A stretch of DNA of 64,000 bases, from the NCBI GenBank assembly GCA_964036665.1, contig OZ038526.1, positions 9,300,001 to 9,364,000 of the forward strand, given 5' to 3'. Made by a program: the position numbers and the translations under genes. Shown piece after piece: positions 23,686 to 34,685 of this stretch (positions are counted from its first letter, which is position 1; each line of letters opens with the position of its first letter). The notes beneath the pieces are model-generated. The model searched no databases, had not been told where the DNA came from, and saw nothing but the letters and a program-made list of their open reading frames with translations. Source of the DNA: Gordius sp. MW1. Lineage: Eukaryota; Nematomorpha; Gordioida; Gordea; Gordiidae.

Positions 23686-24390
23686 TTTTATAAACGCAAC
23701 TTCTCGTTTTGAATCCTATATTTTAATAAGTCAAATTGTACGATTGGGTTATACAATATAAGTCAGTAATGAATCCGATAAAGTTTCTCGATATATATAA
23801 AACTATGGAATGGACGATGGCCGTGTGATGCAGACGTCGAACGGTCGCCATCCCTCATGCAAATTGAGAAGTGCATCGACAAGATTTAAATAGCGAGAAT
23901 TTGACCATGATATAATCAGTTATTTAATTTTCTGGTCAGTTATTTAATTTGTTATTTAGTCCTGCGGGAGGAGATATTTAGTTTACTAATCAGAACACGT
24001 TAGTCCTGCGGGGGGAGATGTTTATTTCTCATTTTAGACACGTGGGTCCAGCGGCAATTATCTAACTAGAGCCAGACGTTCCTTAATCCGATACCTTCCT
24101 TTCGCCGTAGACGGAATCGTATTCTTCTCTTCTTCTCTGCTAGAACTGCGATTGTCCACGAAGAAACAAACGGCCCAAACTCAATACCTTATTTGTTAAC
24201 CGTTGACGTCCCTCATTCTAACCGATTGTTTACGCGAACACTGCTTCTCCACGGCCATCGTCCATTCCATACTTTTATATATATCGAGAAACTTTATCGG
24301 ATTCATTATTGACTTATATTGTATAACCCAATCGTACAATTTGACTTATTAAAATAAAGGATTCAAACGAGAAGTTGCGTTTATAAAACC
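23686..24390. repeat. Gypsy LTR piece fused to an inverted LTR copy
   Basis: The first 158 bases run parallel to 21541-21690. At about 23843 the sequence switches to the reverse complement of 22098 back to about 21545. The outer arms 21545-22098 and 23844-24390 thus form an inverted repeat of about 550 bp around the gypsy fragment. Confidence 0.75.
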
Positions 24391-24504
24391 TTTTTTCGTA
24401 TTTTTACGAAGTTGGTTATTAATATTACAAGTACAAAAACATTATTTTAACGATATGATGATAAATGCAAAACGCAGTCCTATGAGCATTATTCCTGAAG
24501 AACA

Positions 24505-24857
24505 ATGCTTCGAGATGCAGCTCTTAACGACGCTAATACAATTTACGTAAACTTACCATTTTGCCCACATCATGCATGAAATGAATACGCTCAAGATTTG
24601 TTTGCGTACGTTCCTAACTACGGGCGTCCAAACCTATTTATTACATTTACATGCAATCCTGCTTGGCGCAATGCACATGAGCTATTATTTCATGGCCAAT
24701 CACCAGTCGATAGGCATGACATCGCAGCAGGTGTTTTCCGCCAGTAACTTAAATTAAATTAATCTTATTGTTAACATAAGGTCTTTAGCTCTGTGCGTTG
24801 GTGGAACTTTGTGGAATGGCAAAGAGAGGTTTAGTGCATGCCCATACACACATATGG
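24505..24857 (+). pseudogene. Helitron Rep N-terminal and HUH region, decayed
   Basis: The plus strand reads LRDAALNDANT, then after a TGA (24577) YGRPNLFITFTCNPAW and LLFHGQSPVDRHDIAAGVFR, the signature blocks of the Helitron-like N-terminal domain. After a short gap, GLVHAHTHIWLY holds the HxH histidines of the rolling-circle Rep nuclease. A TGA, a TAA at 24745 and at least one single-base deletion before RGLVHAH show it is dead. The frame resumes at 26550 after an inserted element. Upstream sequence is replaced by gypsy LTR DNA at 24390, and the helicase part is absent. Confidence 0.8.
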
Positions 24858-25035
24858 TTATATAACGAGAACAAATTATTTAGCTCAGTATTTAATTCTA
24901 TTTTTGCTCAGTAGAATAATCAATTGCTCAGTAGGATAATTAAATGCTCAGTAAAATATTAAAATGCTCAGTAAATAATTCAATGTCCAGTAAAGTAATT
25001 ATTTGCTCAGTAATAAATTCATTTGTTCCTTCCAC

Positions 25036-25698
25036 TAGGGGTGTGCACGGATCAATCCGATCCGTCCGATCTCGGATCGGATTGGATCAACATTTTAATT
25101 TTGGAAGTCGGATCGGATCAACATTTTATTTTAGTCAAATCGGATCGGATTTTCAAATTTAAAATAAACAAAAATAAGTTCTAACTAATTAAATTAATAA
25201 TTTTTAGTATACCTTTTCATAATTATCTTTGAAATGAAGATTGCAAATATGATTTAAAAAAAGATTTGTTGAAATGGTGGGTTTCATATAAAACAGTCCT
25301 GCCAAGGCTTTATAAGCTGGCAAATAAAATTTAGCTATCCCTGCTACCTCTACCACTTCGGAAAGAAATTTCATGGTGGCTGGAAGAACATTAGAAGAAA
25401 GAAGAACGCGAATTAAACTAAAAAATTTAGATTCTTTATTATTTTTATATGATATTATGGAATTAGTCAAATAAAATTTTATATTTATTTCGGGTCTAAT
25501 AAAATTGCTATACCTTATTTTAATGTATTTTGAATTTAATCATCAATAAAAAGTTCTGTTCGTAAATTAATTAAAAAATTTCGTAACGGATCGGATTTAG
25601 ATTTTAAAAAACTCGGATCGAATCGGATGGATATAAAATTTTTCAAAAACCCCTCGGATCGGACCGGATCAAAAAAATTTGATCCGTGCACACCTCTA
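25036..25698. mobile_element. hAT-like element with GGATCGGAT arrays
   Basis: The ends TAGGGGTGTGCACGGATCAA and TTGATCCGTGCACACCTCTA are a strong inverted pair, and TAGGGGTGTGCA is a frequent hAT tip. GATCGGAT words crowd the first and last 120 bases. The flanking octamers CCTTCCAC and ATGTCCAC agree in five of eight positions. The core is AT-rich; an 88-codon minus frame at 25204-25470 shows no recognised domain. Confidence 0.78.
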
Positions 25699-25872
25699 AT
25701 GTCCACTGTGTTATCTATGTGGTAAAAAGACATGTGTAAGTTCGACAAAGAAAAAGGACAGAATTCATTTTTGTCTGTTTTGGTGACAGTTGTCAAATTT
25801 ATCGTTTGTAGAGCTAAATATATTCTCTAAATGAAAATTGGTGAGCTAGATATATCATAATTTAATCTTTCT

Positions 25873-26310
25873 TTGCCCCTCCCTTTTTTTGTCCCGTTGG
25901 TTCCCCCTCCCCCCCCCTTATTTTTTTGCCCTCTTTCTCACCGGGGGGGGGGGGGGAAGGGATCTGCCCCCCCCCCCCTTATTAGTTTTTCACCCGAAGG
26001 GCCCTCCTCGAGTGAAAAGGGGGGGGGGCGGCCAAATCATTCTCCCATCCGGGTGACAAGAAACGCAAATTAAGTGGGGGGGGGGGGCAAATCACCTCCC
26101 TCCTGGTGAGACGGGGGGGGGGCAAATCACCCCCTCCCCAGCCCCTCCCCCCCCTCTCACTCCAAATGAGATAGAGGGTAAAAAATAAGGTGGGGGGGGA
26201 GGGGTGAAAAAGGGAAGGGGGTCAAATCACGCCCCTCCCCCCAGGTGAGAAAGAGGGTAAAATATAGGGGGGGGGGGGAAACCAACGTGACCAAAAAAGG
26301 GAGGGGGGTA
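25873..26310. repeat. G/C-homopolymer minisatellite, second locus
   Basis: It has the same unit style as 20161-20935: TTATTTTTT, CCCTCTTTCTCACC and runs of 8-14 G or C, again in two opposing orientations, followed by the same AAAGTTCTTAATTT flank. The array sits inside the 24867-26549 element. Confidence 0.8.
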
Positions 26311-26549
26311 AAGTTCTTAATTTTTTTTTAAAAATTGTATACTAATTAAAATATTATTTATAAAATATAAGCGCAAAATAAATTAATTACACAAATTACT
26401 GAGCATTTTAGCAAAAATACTATACATTATTAATTTAAAGCTGAGCATTTTAAAGATAATTTATTGAGCAATTTTGAATTTTTAACTGGGCACTTTAATA
26501 AAATACTCAGCATTTTTTTAATTTATTACTGTGCATTTAAATAACATTC

Positions 26550-26660
26550 TTATATAACTAGATCACCTCCAAACGAAATTGACGATGTAAAATATGTGCT
26601 GAAATACCTGATCCTATAGTAGATAAGGATTCCTACAAAATTGTTACGAAAAAAATTTGT
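26550..26660 (+). pseudogene. Continuation of the Helitron Rep relic
   Basis: After the second TTATATAAC the plus strand reads ITSK, then in shifted frames EIDD and CAEIPDPIVDKDSYKIVTK, which is the block that follows the HUH motif in Helitron proteins. It ends within 110 bases. Confidence 0.7.
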
Positions 26661-26809
26661 ATAATTATTTCTCAATTTTTTTTGTTAAAATAATAAACTG
26701 TTTTTCCTTCATTTAAGTTGTGAATGTTTAAAAAAATTTATTGCATCTTGAAAAAAAATGTATAAAATAAAATATAAAATCTATACTTAAATCGGACAAA
26801 AAAATGATT

Positions 26810-26972
26810 TTTTCAGGTTAAACTGAGGTCAACCTGGGGTTTCAGGTTCGGTGTAAAATTGACCTGAAGGTTTTTCAGGTTGATTTTCGGGATCAACCTC
26901 AGGTTAAGGTTTAAACCTAACACCGACCTCAGGTTGAACCTCGGGAAAACCTGACCTAGGTTTTGATCATCA
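26810..26972. mobile_element. AACCTGAGGTT-type subterminal array ending in CATCACTA
   Basis: At least ten AACCT or AGGTT words are packed into 160 bases and end GGTTTTGATCATCACTA, like the tips at 28877 and 33848. This is one end of a DNA element of the same family; the other end is not placed. Confidence 0.55.
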
Positions 26973-28050
26973 CTAGTTTGTGCATCTCACATCTCTAATT
27001 TCAGCTAAAATTATTAAGTAAAATTTTGATTCATTTAATTTTGACAGAATATTTTTTAAGTTCATTTAGCCGTTAAATTTATTAGTTCATTTTAATTTTT
27101 AGGTGGTGTAAAGGGGGGGGGGTTGTGCAGATATCTATAATATCATCAGGGGCAATAACTGGTAAATACTCATTCTCGAACGAATTTTAATTTCATAATT
27201 ATTTTTTTTTATATTTTATGTTATAATTACGCCTTTTGAGGATAACCTTAAAAAAGGCTTTTAAATGTTCTCATTGTTTTCCTGATAAAAATGCTACCTG
27301 AAAATCCTGCCAATATATGTAAAATTAAAATTTGTTATATATATGGCCAAGATTTTTTGGGTTTGTGGCAATAAAATTTTTTTATAAAAACTTGGTTGTA
27401 TAGCTTTTTTACTATTTGTATTATTTTTTAAAATGTCAACGATTTCTTGTCAATATCCCCGTTCCAATTTGTGCCCTTACAATTAATTTATACGAAAACT
27501 TACTATAAAGTGAAATTTTCTATATTGTTTCAACTACATTACTTGTTTTATTTATGAATAAATTTTACTTATTTTATGCTCTAGAAACATGCGGGTCTAA
27601 GACATACCAGTGTGATGTAATTAAAAAAAAAATACACAAAGTAGTAGCGGAATTTTAAGTTTGTCCAACGTTTATGAGGGAAAAATTTTTCATTAGCGTT
27701 TGACCCATGGTTTTTTAATTTTTAAGGGTTTTTGTAGTTAAATTTTTTTGTCCCCCCCCATGGCCTGACCAGCTCAGCCCTAAAAGCAAAAAAGGCTAGC
27801 TACGCCACTGATGAGAAAATGGTTTATAATTAATATAGCACGAAGGAAAAATGAATGAAGTTGACAGTTAAGGAGTGTTCCTTAAAAAGTACATTAATTA
27901 TAAAATATAAACGCTATTTCCATTTTCCTATATGCGGCCACCTAATTAAATTTTGTCATTATAATTTTATTTTTGTTTTGAATACTAAGAATCCATATAA
28001 AAAAATAAAAAAATTTATAAAAGCCTCTTTGTGGTCGGTTTAAATTTGAT
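26973..28050. other. AT-rich region with a possible hAT end
   Basis: There is no coding evidence. A segment ends GCTAGCTACGCCACTG at 27812, preceded by a C run (27752-27759); CAGTGGCGTAGCTAG is a widespread hAT tip in animals. A G run at 27112-27121 could mark the other side, but no target duplication is seen. A 62-codon frame at 27855-28043 is unsupported. Confidence 0.35.
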
Positions 28051-28054
28051 ATAA

Positions 28055-28229
28055 ATTTCAGGACCGTTTACAAAATTTTAGGCCCGTTTGGGTCCGTTAT
28101 GAAACTTCTTTGGCCCGCCCGAGCCCGTTATACTTGTTTGGCCAGTCCGAGCCCGGACCGTTATAATTTTTTCTTTTCAAAGACCGTCCGTACCTGTCCA
28201 CGTGCCGCGCCTGCCCGCTCAGATCTCTA
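28055..28229. mobile_element. Right end of a hAT element (18577 family)
   Basis: Units such as GGCCCGCCCGAGCCCGTTA lead to the terminus CAGATCTCTA at 28229, matching the right end at 19731. No left end is visible, so this is a truncated copy. Confidence 0.65.
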
Positions 28230-28876
28230 GTTCAAACAATGTTCTAAGTTGGCTTTCAGAGATTTGGTCCGGATTTATTTAATATCGTGTACTTGCAGGT
28301 AATTGATAAATTTGGGCTAGGAAATTTTAAATGTCTAACTGCATACTATAAGTACAATTATATATTTGGAACGTTAAAGCAAAAAAATTTATTTGCCCAT
28401 GGTCAATGTATTAAACCCAATTGAAATTTGTTATAGCAATATCTTTAAATTTTCCTATTGTTAATAAAAAGACACCTTTGAGTAATCCTGCCTATGCCCC
28501 TGTAGTTTTTATTATGTTAAAGACGGTTACAAGGTATGTGGCAGTTTGTTATCAAATTTTTTTTTTCCTATTTTGCTTAGGCATAATGGCTATATAAAAA
28601 TGTCTCGGTTAGAAACTTTCTCAAAATAGAGGTTGTTTGTAGATACTGGCTGAGGGATTTCATGCATGGAATGTGTAGGAAGAGTAAAGGTTGTACTTGT
28701 AGTTAATATATTTCAGTTCATAAAATAAGATTTTATAAACTTCAAAAATTATATTTTAAAATACAAACCTTTACAAATAATTATTGACAATTTTTTCATA
28801 TATAATTTGTTTATTTTTAAGTTCATTTAAAAAAATCGCCTATAAATAACGGGTAAATAAATATTTACAATTTTTC

Positions 28877-29260
28877 GTGATGGGGAAACCTGAGGTTTTT
28901 TTAACCTTAACCTAACGACCTCAAGGTTTTTTAAATAAAAAAACCTTAAAACCTCAGGTCCGAGGTTAGGTCACCTCGAGGTTTCAACTCTTATGCTTCA
29001 TTTTTTATATCTTGATTTTACGACTATTGTATAGTCTTTTACAAAATAAATTTATTAAGTATATATATATTTATCAAAAATAGCCCAAATAAATTTATTT
29101 CAATAGCAAATTACTTATATAATTTATAAATTTTTACTCTCTAATAAATTATCATTTTATTTGATAGAATTAATGCACGTGTTTTTAAAAATATGCTGCC
29201 ATCTATAATGTGTTATATTTTTATAATACATTTCTCAACTTCCCGCATATCTTGAGTATT
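28877..29260. repeat. Left arm of a large inverted repeat with AACCT array
   Basis: It starts CGTGATGGGGAAACCTGAGG, has an AACCT/AGGTT array to 28985, then AT-rich sequence. The same sequence lies reversed at 33430-33848. The two tips, GTGATGGGG and GTGGTGGGG read inward, look like hAT-type ends, but flanking octamers do not match, so they may be two elements in opposite orientation. Confidence 0.6.
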
Positions 29261-29910
29261 TATTTTAAATGAATTTGAATGTTTTTAATTTGATTTTAGT
29301 TATATATTGCAATATTGTGTTCATAAAAAAATTATTAAAAAGGATGTTATTTAAATGCTTAGTAAAAAACTAAGATAGGCTCAGTTGCTCAGTATTTTGT
29401 TAAGGTGCCCAGTTAAAAATTCAAAATTGCTCATTATATTAACTTTAAAATGCTCAACTAACTTATAATGCTCAGTATTTTTCCTAAAATGCTCAGTAAT
29501 AAACATTAATAATTTTCTATATTAATTTATTTTGCGCTTGGAATACAGTATTTTATTTTCTTATATATTAACAAAAAAAGTTTATTCTAAACAATACTAT
29601 GAGTGTATGGTTACTAGTGTTTTAAAAAAAGCGAATGTTTTTTATAGTCGACGTTTAGGCTTAGTCGAAATTTAAAAAACATCCCATAGGTCGGAAGTCA
29701 ACCTTTAGGCTGTCACATTTATTATAATAGACCAAAGGTTATTCTGATTTATTAGTCGACCTTTCGTTTGGTTTAGGTGTCTTGAGGTGGGTTTGACTAA
29801 TAAAAATTTTCATGATACTTTTATGCACCTTACACAGGAAATTTTATAAAAATATATTTGGCTCTATGAGTTAGAGTTATGACAATTGTCAAGATAGGTT
29901 GACTAGTTTA

Positions 29911-30978
29911 TTAATTGCTATGCAATTTATGGGTTCGTTTTTGGTTGTCCGTCGTCCGTTGTCCGTCGTCCACTAAGTTATTGGCGCCAGCTTTGTGACC
30001 TGGAGGTGTCGGGTTCAAGCCAGGGAGGGGACGATTTTTTTTTAATTTTTTTATATTAAATTAATATTTTGTTCTTGTTAATACCATTGATAATATGACT
30101 TTTTGACCGTCCGCTGGCTACTGACCGATGAAATATATTGATTTTCTAAACATAATACACAACTTTTAATTGCTATGCAATTTATGGTATTATTTCATTA
30201 TCTATATAAATAACATAAAAACTTCTACTATTTTAAAACCAGCATGGTGTGACGGGTTATAGCGCCGGCTTGTAAACAGATGCCTTTACTGATGTGGGTT
30301 CGAATCCCGGAGAGGGCAATTTTTATTTTTTTTTAAATTAAATTAATATATTGTTCCTGTTAATAACATTGATGATATGACTTTTTGGCCGTCCGCTGGC
30401 TACTGACCAATGAAAAAAATGACCATTGGCCAAATAAATCGAACATTTTTTTTCCGTTTTGAATTGGTTAACATTGATAATTACCCTATGCCCTCCCCTG
30501 GCCTATGCCTCTACTGATGTTGGTCCCTGTGCCCCTACAAAAGGCCTATGCCTCAACTGATGTGGGTTCGAATCCCGGAGAGGGCAAAATTTTTATTTTT
30601 TTTAAATTAAATTAATATTTTGTTCTTGTTAATACCATTGATAATATGACTTTTTGATCGTCCGCAGGCTACTGACCAATGGAAAAAATGACCATTGGCC
30701 AAATATATCGAAATTATTTTTTCGTTTTTAAATTGGTTAACATTGATAATTACCCTATGCCCTCCCCTACAAGGGCCTATAACTAATTAACTAATTATTT
30801 TGCATTTAATACCCCCCTATAGGCATTCTCGCCCCTTCCCACCTTTCTCGCCCATAAATTGCATAGCAAATATGCTACGTTTATACGGAGTATAGAAGAG
30901 TTCCCCCTTCCCTTGCCCCTTTCCCTTCCCCTACTCCCATTCCCCTCTTCCCCTTCCCACGAGGGCCGAAGGCCCGAG
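29911..30978. mobile_element. Helitron-like composite element, isolated copy
   Basis: One end is TTAATTGCTATGCAATTTATGGG (hairpin AATTGC, TAT, GCAATT), followed by GTCCGT repeats; the other is CGAGGGCCGAAGGCCCGAG (30960-30978), a terminal hairpin. The inner motif CATAAATTGCATAGCAA near 30855 is the inverse of the first end. Inside are tRNA-like segments, three copies of the CCAATGG/CCATTGG hairpin module and pyrimidine-rich runs. Subterminal inverted motifs plus a terminal hairpin and internal repeats recall Helentron-associated non-autonomous elements; this assignment is tentative. Confidence 0.6.
30235..30325 (+). repeat. tRNA-derived segment (SINE-like)
   Basis: GTTATAGCGCCGGCTTGTAA resembles the D and anticodon arms of a tRNA-Thr gene, and GTGGGTTCGAATCCCGGAGA contains a textbook B box. 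The acceptor stem does not close, so it is not a functional tRNA. Similar B-box segments recur in most copies of this composite family (for example near 30560, 39475, 48230, 55260 and 62885). Confidence 0.6.
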
Positions 30979-31692
30979 TTTCTTTAATATAATTAACAAC
31001 TTCAATTATCATCAAGTTAAGTTGTTAAATTTAAATTTCTTCTTGTAACAACTTTGTAACATCTTAACCCACCAATTTTCGTTTAAAGAACTTATTTAAC
31101 TCTATAAACGACAATTATGACAATGGTCACCAAGTTAGGTTGTTGAATTTAAATTTCTACTTGTAACAACTTTGTGACGACGCCTTAACCCACTAATTTT
31201 CGCTTAAAGCGTTTATTTAACGCTAAAAAACGACAATTATGACAACTGTCACCAAAACAGACAAAAATAAATTCTGTCCTTTTTCTTAGTCGAACACTTA
31301 AGACTAAACAACTTGACTTATTACCACATGGGTAACATTTTTGGCATCTATGAATTGATATTGCTTGTTCAAATCTAGCCTAGATTTTAATTTTATCTTG
31401 AAATTAAATATTAGTTACTGAGCAAAAATTTACTGAGCAACATTGGGATAATAACTGAATAAATGAATTAATTACTGAGCAAATAATTATATTACTGCAC
31501 ATTAAATTATTTACTGAGCATTTGAATATTTTACTGAGCATTTTATTATTCTACTGAGCAATAAATATTATAATGAGCAAAAAGTGAATTAAATACCGAG
31601 CACAATAATTTGTTCTTTTAAAAAAATACAAAGTGTGTAATGTGTTTGTGTATATCACAGAATATCATAGATAGGCGGGGAAGTTGAAAAAT

Positions 31693-32805
31693 CTATATAT
31701 ATAAAGTAAAGTGTATGCATGCATGCATGCATGCATGCATGCATGCATGCATGTATGTATGTATGTATGTATGTATGTATGTATGTATGTATGTATGTAT
31801 GTATGTATGTATGTATGTATGTATGTATGTATGTATGTATGTATGTATGTATGTATGTATGTATGTATGTATGTATGTATGTATGTATGTATGTATGTAT
31901 GTATGTATGTATGTATGTATGTATGTATGTATGTATGTATGTATGTATGTATGTATGTATGTATGTATGTATGTATGTATGTATGTATGTATGTATGTAT
32001 GTATGTATGTATGTATGTATGTATGTATGTATGTATGTATGTATGTATGTATGTATGTATGTATGTATGTATGTATGTATGTATGTATGTATGTATGTAT
32101 GTATGTATGTATGTATGTATGTATGTATGTATGTATGTATGTATGTATGTATGTATGTATGTATGTATGTATGTATGTATGTATGTATGTATGTATGTAT
32201 GTATGTATGTATGTATGTATGTATGTATGTATGTATGTATGTATGTATGTATGTATGTATGTATGTATGTATGTATGTATGTATGTATGTATGTATGTAT
32301 GTATGTATGTATGTATGTATGTATGTATGTATGTATGTATGTATGTATGTATGTATGTATGTATGTATGTATGTATGTATGTATGTATGTATGTATGTAT
32401 GTATGTATGTATGTATGTATGTATGTATGTATGTATGTATGTATGTATGTATGTATGTATGTATGTATGTATGTATGTATGTATGTATGTATGTATGTAT
32501 GTATGTATGTATGTATGTATGTATGTATGTATGTATGTATGTATGTATGTATGTATGTATGTATGTATGTATGTATGTATGTATGTATGTATGTATGTAT
32601 GTATGTATGTATGTATGTATGTATGTATGTATGTATGTATGTATGTATGTATGTATGTATGTATGTATGTATGTATGTATGTATGTATGTATGTATGTAT
32701 GTATGTATGTATGTATGTATGTATGTATGTATGTATGTATGTATGTATGTATGTATGTATGTATGTATGTATGTATGTATGTATGTATGTATGTATGTAT
32801 GTATG

Positions 32806-32836
<31 letters not shown>

Positions 32837-33415
32837 GTATGTATGTAAGGACTAAATTCTGAAACTACGAGCCCCATTCGCGCGAAACTTTACCCGTAGG
32901 TTCCCAGGGCGGCCAGGAGTAAAATAGCTTTTGCAGAATCCTAAAATTCCTTTTAGTTTAAAAAAGGGCTAAATTCTAAAACTACCGGCCCGATTCGCGC
33001 GAAAATTTAGCCGTAGTGCCCAGGGCGGCCAGGGGTAGAATAGCTATTTCAGATTCCTAAAATATCTTTTCGTTTTAAAAATATTCGACATTTCCCGGCC
33101 CATTTATAGCATCATATACAATAATGACGTCATACATCCAAGGCTGAAGTTTTCTCGAATAAAATATTTAAAAGTAATAAAAATGTTACAGTATACCGTC
33201 AAAATTATTGGGGTTTAACAACCTATTTAAATTAAATAAATAAAATTTAAATTATGCAATTTTTGCCATTATTGTCACGTGGTCGATCATACAAGCATAT
33301 TTTCAATAATTATCCATCCTTCAATTAATTATTATTATTCATAACCAACCCATACACTTATAGTATTTTCTAGAAATAATGTATATAGCAAAACAACTTT
33401 TGCCGGGTCAGCTAG
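31693..33415. mobile_element. Microsatellite-bearing element, TATG family
   Basis: It extends from CTATATATATAAAGTAAAGTG, through the tetranucleotide array, to CCGGGTCAGCTAG. A reversed relative with the same two ends lies at 36794-38321. Both carry blocks including TTCGCGCGAA, GGCGGCCAGG and AATTTAGCC. The end CTAGCTGACCCGGCAAA is one I associate with repeats widespread in arthropod genomes, but I cannot assign a superfamily. Confidence 0.6.
31715..32848. repeat. Very long tetranucleotide microsatellite
   Basis: About 9 GCAT units (31715-31752) pass into GTAT repeats from 31753 to 32832, 1080 bases or 270 units without a single interruption. One GTAA then breaks the array before it ends near 32848. 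Overlapping open frames in five readings are products of the repeat. An exact tetranucleotide array this long may be shortened or extended by assembly or replication slippage. Confidence 0.97.
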
Positions 33416-33429
33416 TGTTTTATATAAAT

Positions 33430-33848
33430 ATAACACATTGTAGATGGCAGCATATTTTTAAATACACATGCATTAATTCTATCAAATAAAATGATAATTT
33501 TTTAGAGAGTAAAAATTTATAGATTATATGAGTAATTTGCTATAAAATTAAATTTATTTGGACTATTATTGATATATATATATATACTTAAATTTATTTT
33601 GTTAAAGACTATACTTTAGTCCTAAAATTAAGATATAAATGAAGCAGTTGAAATCTCGAGGTGACCTAACCTCGGACCTGAGGTTTTAAGGTTTTTTTTA
33701 AAAAACCTTGAGGTCGTTATAAACCTCAAACCTAACCTCAAGAGTAGGTGTTAGGTGAAATGACAACCTTAGGTTTTAATAGACCTAACCTAAACTTCAC
33801 CTAAGGTTGACCTGAGGTTCACCTGACCTAAGGTTTTCCCCACCACTA
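33430..33848. repeat. Right arm of the large inverted repeat with AACCT array
   Basis: This is the reverse complement of 28877-29230 with moderate divergence. The AACCT/AGGTT array here is longer (33660-33840) and ends TTTTCCCCACCACTA. Confidence 0.6.
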
Positions 33849-34685
33849 CTTATATTTGAATAATTGGCCATCGATCTACCCCAGTGATTCCAAGGGCGCG
33901 GCGGCAAGGAGCTGGAGAGAAGGAGTTAAAACATACGGTAAGGGCATATTAAAAATTTCGTTTTTTAACATTTTGTATAATGTAAAACACTATAAATTTA
34001 TATTTTATTTTATTTACAAATGTTAGAATTAAGCAATATTAATGCGTTTGGTATCAATCAATGAAATTCTCACACGTCTTTCTATTAAGGTAATTTATAG
34101 TCTTGTGAATGAACGCGTTCAAATTTTTTGCAAAAATTGATGAACGGCGTTCCTTTTTTGATCAACGCGTTCGAATTTAACGTTCATTCAATTTTAAAAA
34201 TCCTTTTTTATTTTTATTTATTTGAAAAATAATGTTAATTTGAATTTTTTTAACAATTATATTTTTTAATCAGCTGTTTTTCCTATTACCTATTCCTAAA
34301 TACTTTTAACATACCATAACGTGCAAAAGGATAAGATTAAGGTTTATTAATTTGTTATTATTAATTATATTTTAACTTGTAAGCTAATATGGACAATCAT
34401 ATTATTATACAGTGGTAATCTTCATATTCTGAATTAGAGATCTGCACGGACAGGCCCGGCCCGCGGACGGTCCTAAAAGCCCACCCCACAGGCGGTTACG
34501 GACGGGCTTTGCATCATAACAATTTTAACGGGCCGAGCCCGGACGGGCTTAACAATTAATGGAACTGTCTCGGACGGGCCTAAGGGCCTGACATTTTATA
34601 AACGGGCCAGGGATTATATAAAGGGTCATGGAATTACAAAAGTGCTTAATAGACAGACAATTATATATATATATATGGTTTTTAT

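Larger units (their letters stand above)
24867..26549. mobile_element. DNA element with CTCAG arrays and 9 bp target duplication
   Basis: TTATATAAC occurs at 24858-24866 and 26550-26558, and the Helitron protein frame continues from one side to the other, so the borders are well fixed. The ends read GAGAACAAATTATTTAGCTCAGT and, inverted, GAATGTTATTTAAATGCACAGT, only partly alike. Just inside, GCTCAGTA words repeat every 20-25 bases (24892-25015) and recur inverted as TACTGAGCA (26400-26540). A 9 bp duplication and GAG-type ends recall Mutator-like elements, but there is no transposase to confirm. It contains a later hAT insertion and a minisatellite. Confidence 0.75.
29342..31617. mobile_element. 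Second copy of the CTCAG-array element, reversed
   Basis: Arrays of TGCTCAGTA-like words (29350-29500) and of TACTGAGCA (31415-31600) face each other as in 24867-26549, with the end sequences exchanged, so this copy is inverted. Internal blocks, such as the AATTCTGTCC and TGTCACCAAAACAGACAAAAA stretch near 31250, match the first copy. It has been enlarged by a Helitron-like composite insertion (29911-30978). Target duplication is obscured by flanking A runs. Confidence 0.65.

Noticed and set aside
30235..30325. Functional tRNA-Thr gene
   Set aside because: A and B box regions are recognisable but the acceptor stem cannot pair, and the segment is part of a dispersed repeat.
31693..32877. Open frames of 370-394 codons in the tetranucleotide array (Tyr-Ile-His-Thr or Met-Tyr-Val-Cys repeats)
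   Set aside because: A four-base repeat without stop codons is open in every frame; these are products of the microsatellite, not genes.
33860..33960. Coding-like run near GATTCCAAGGGCGCGGCGGC with a GTAAGG donor-like site
   Set aside because: One short frame with no partner exon and no known motif; it lies beside transposon ends.
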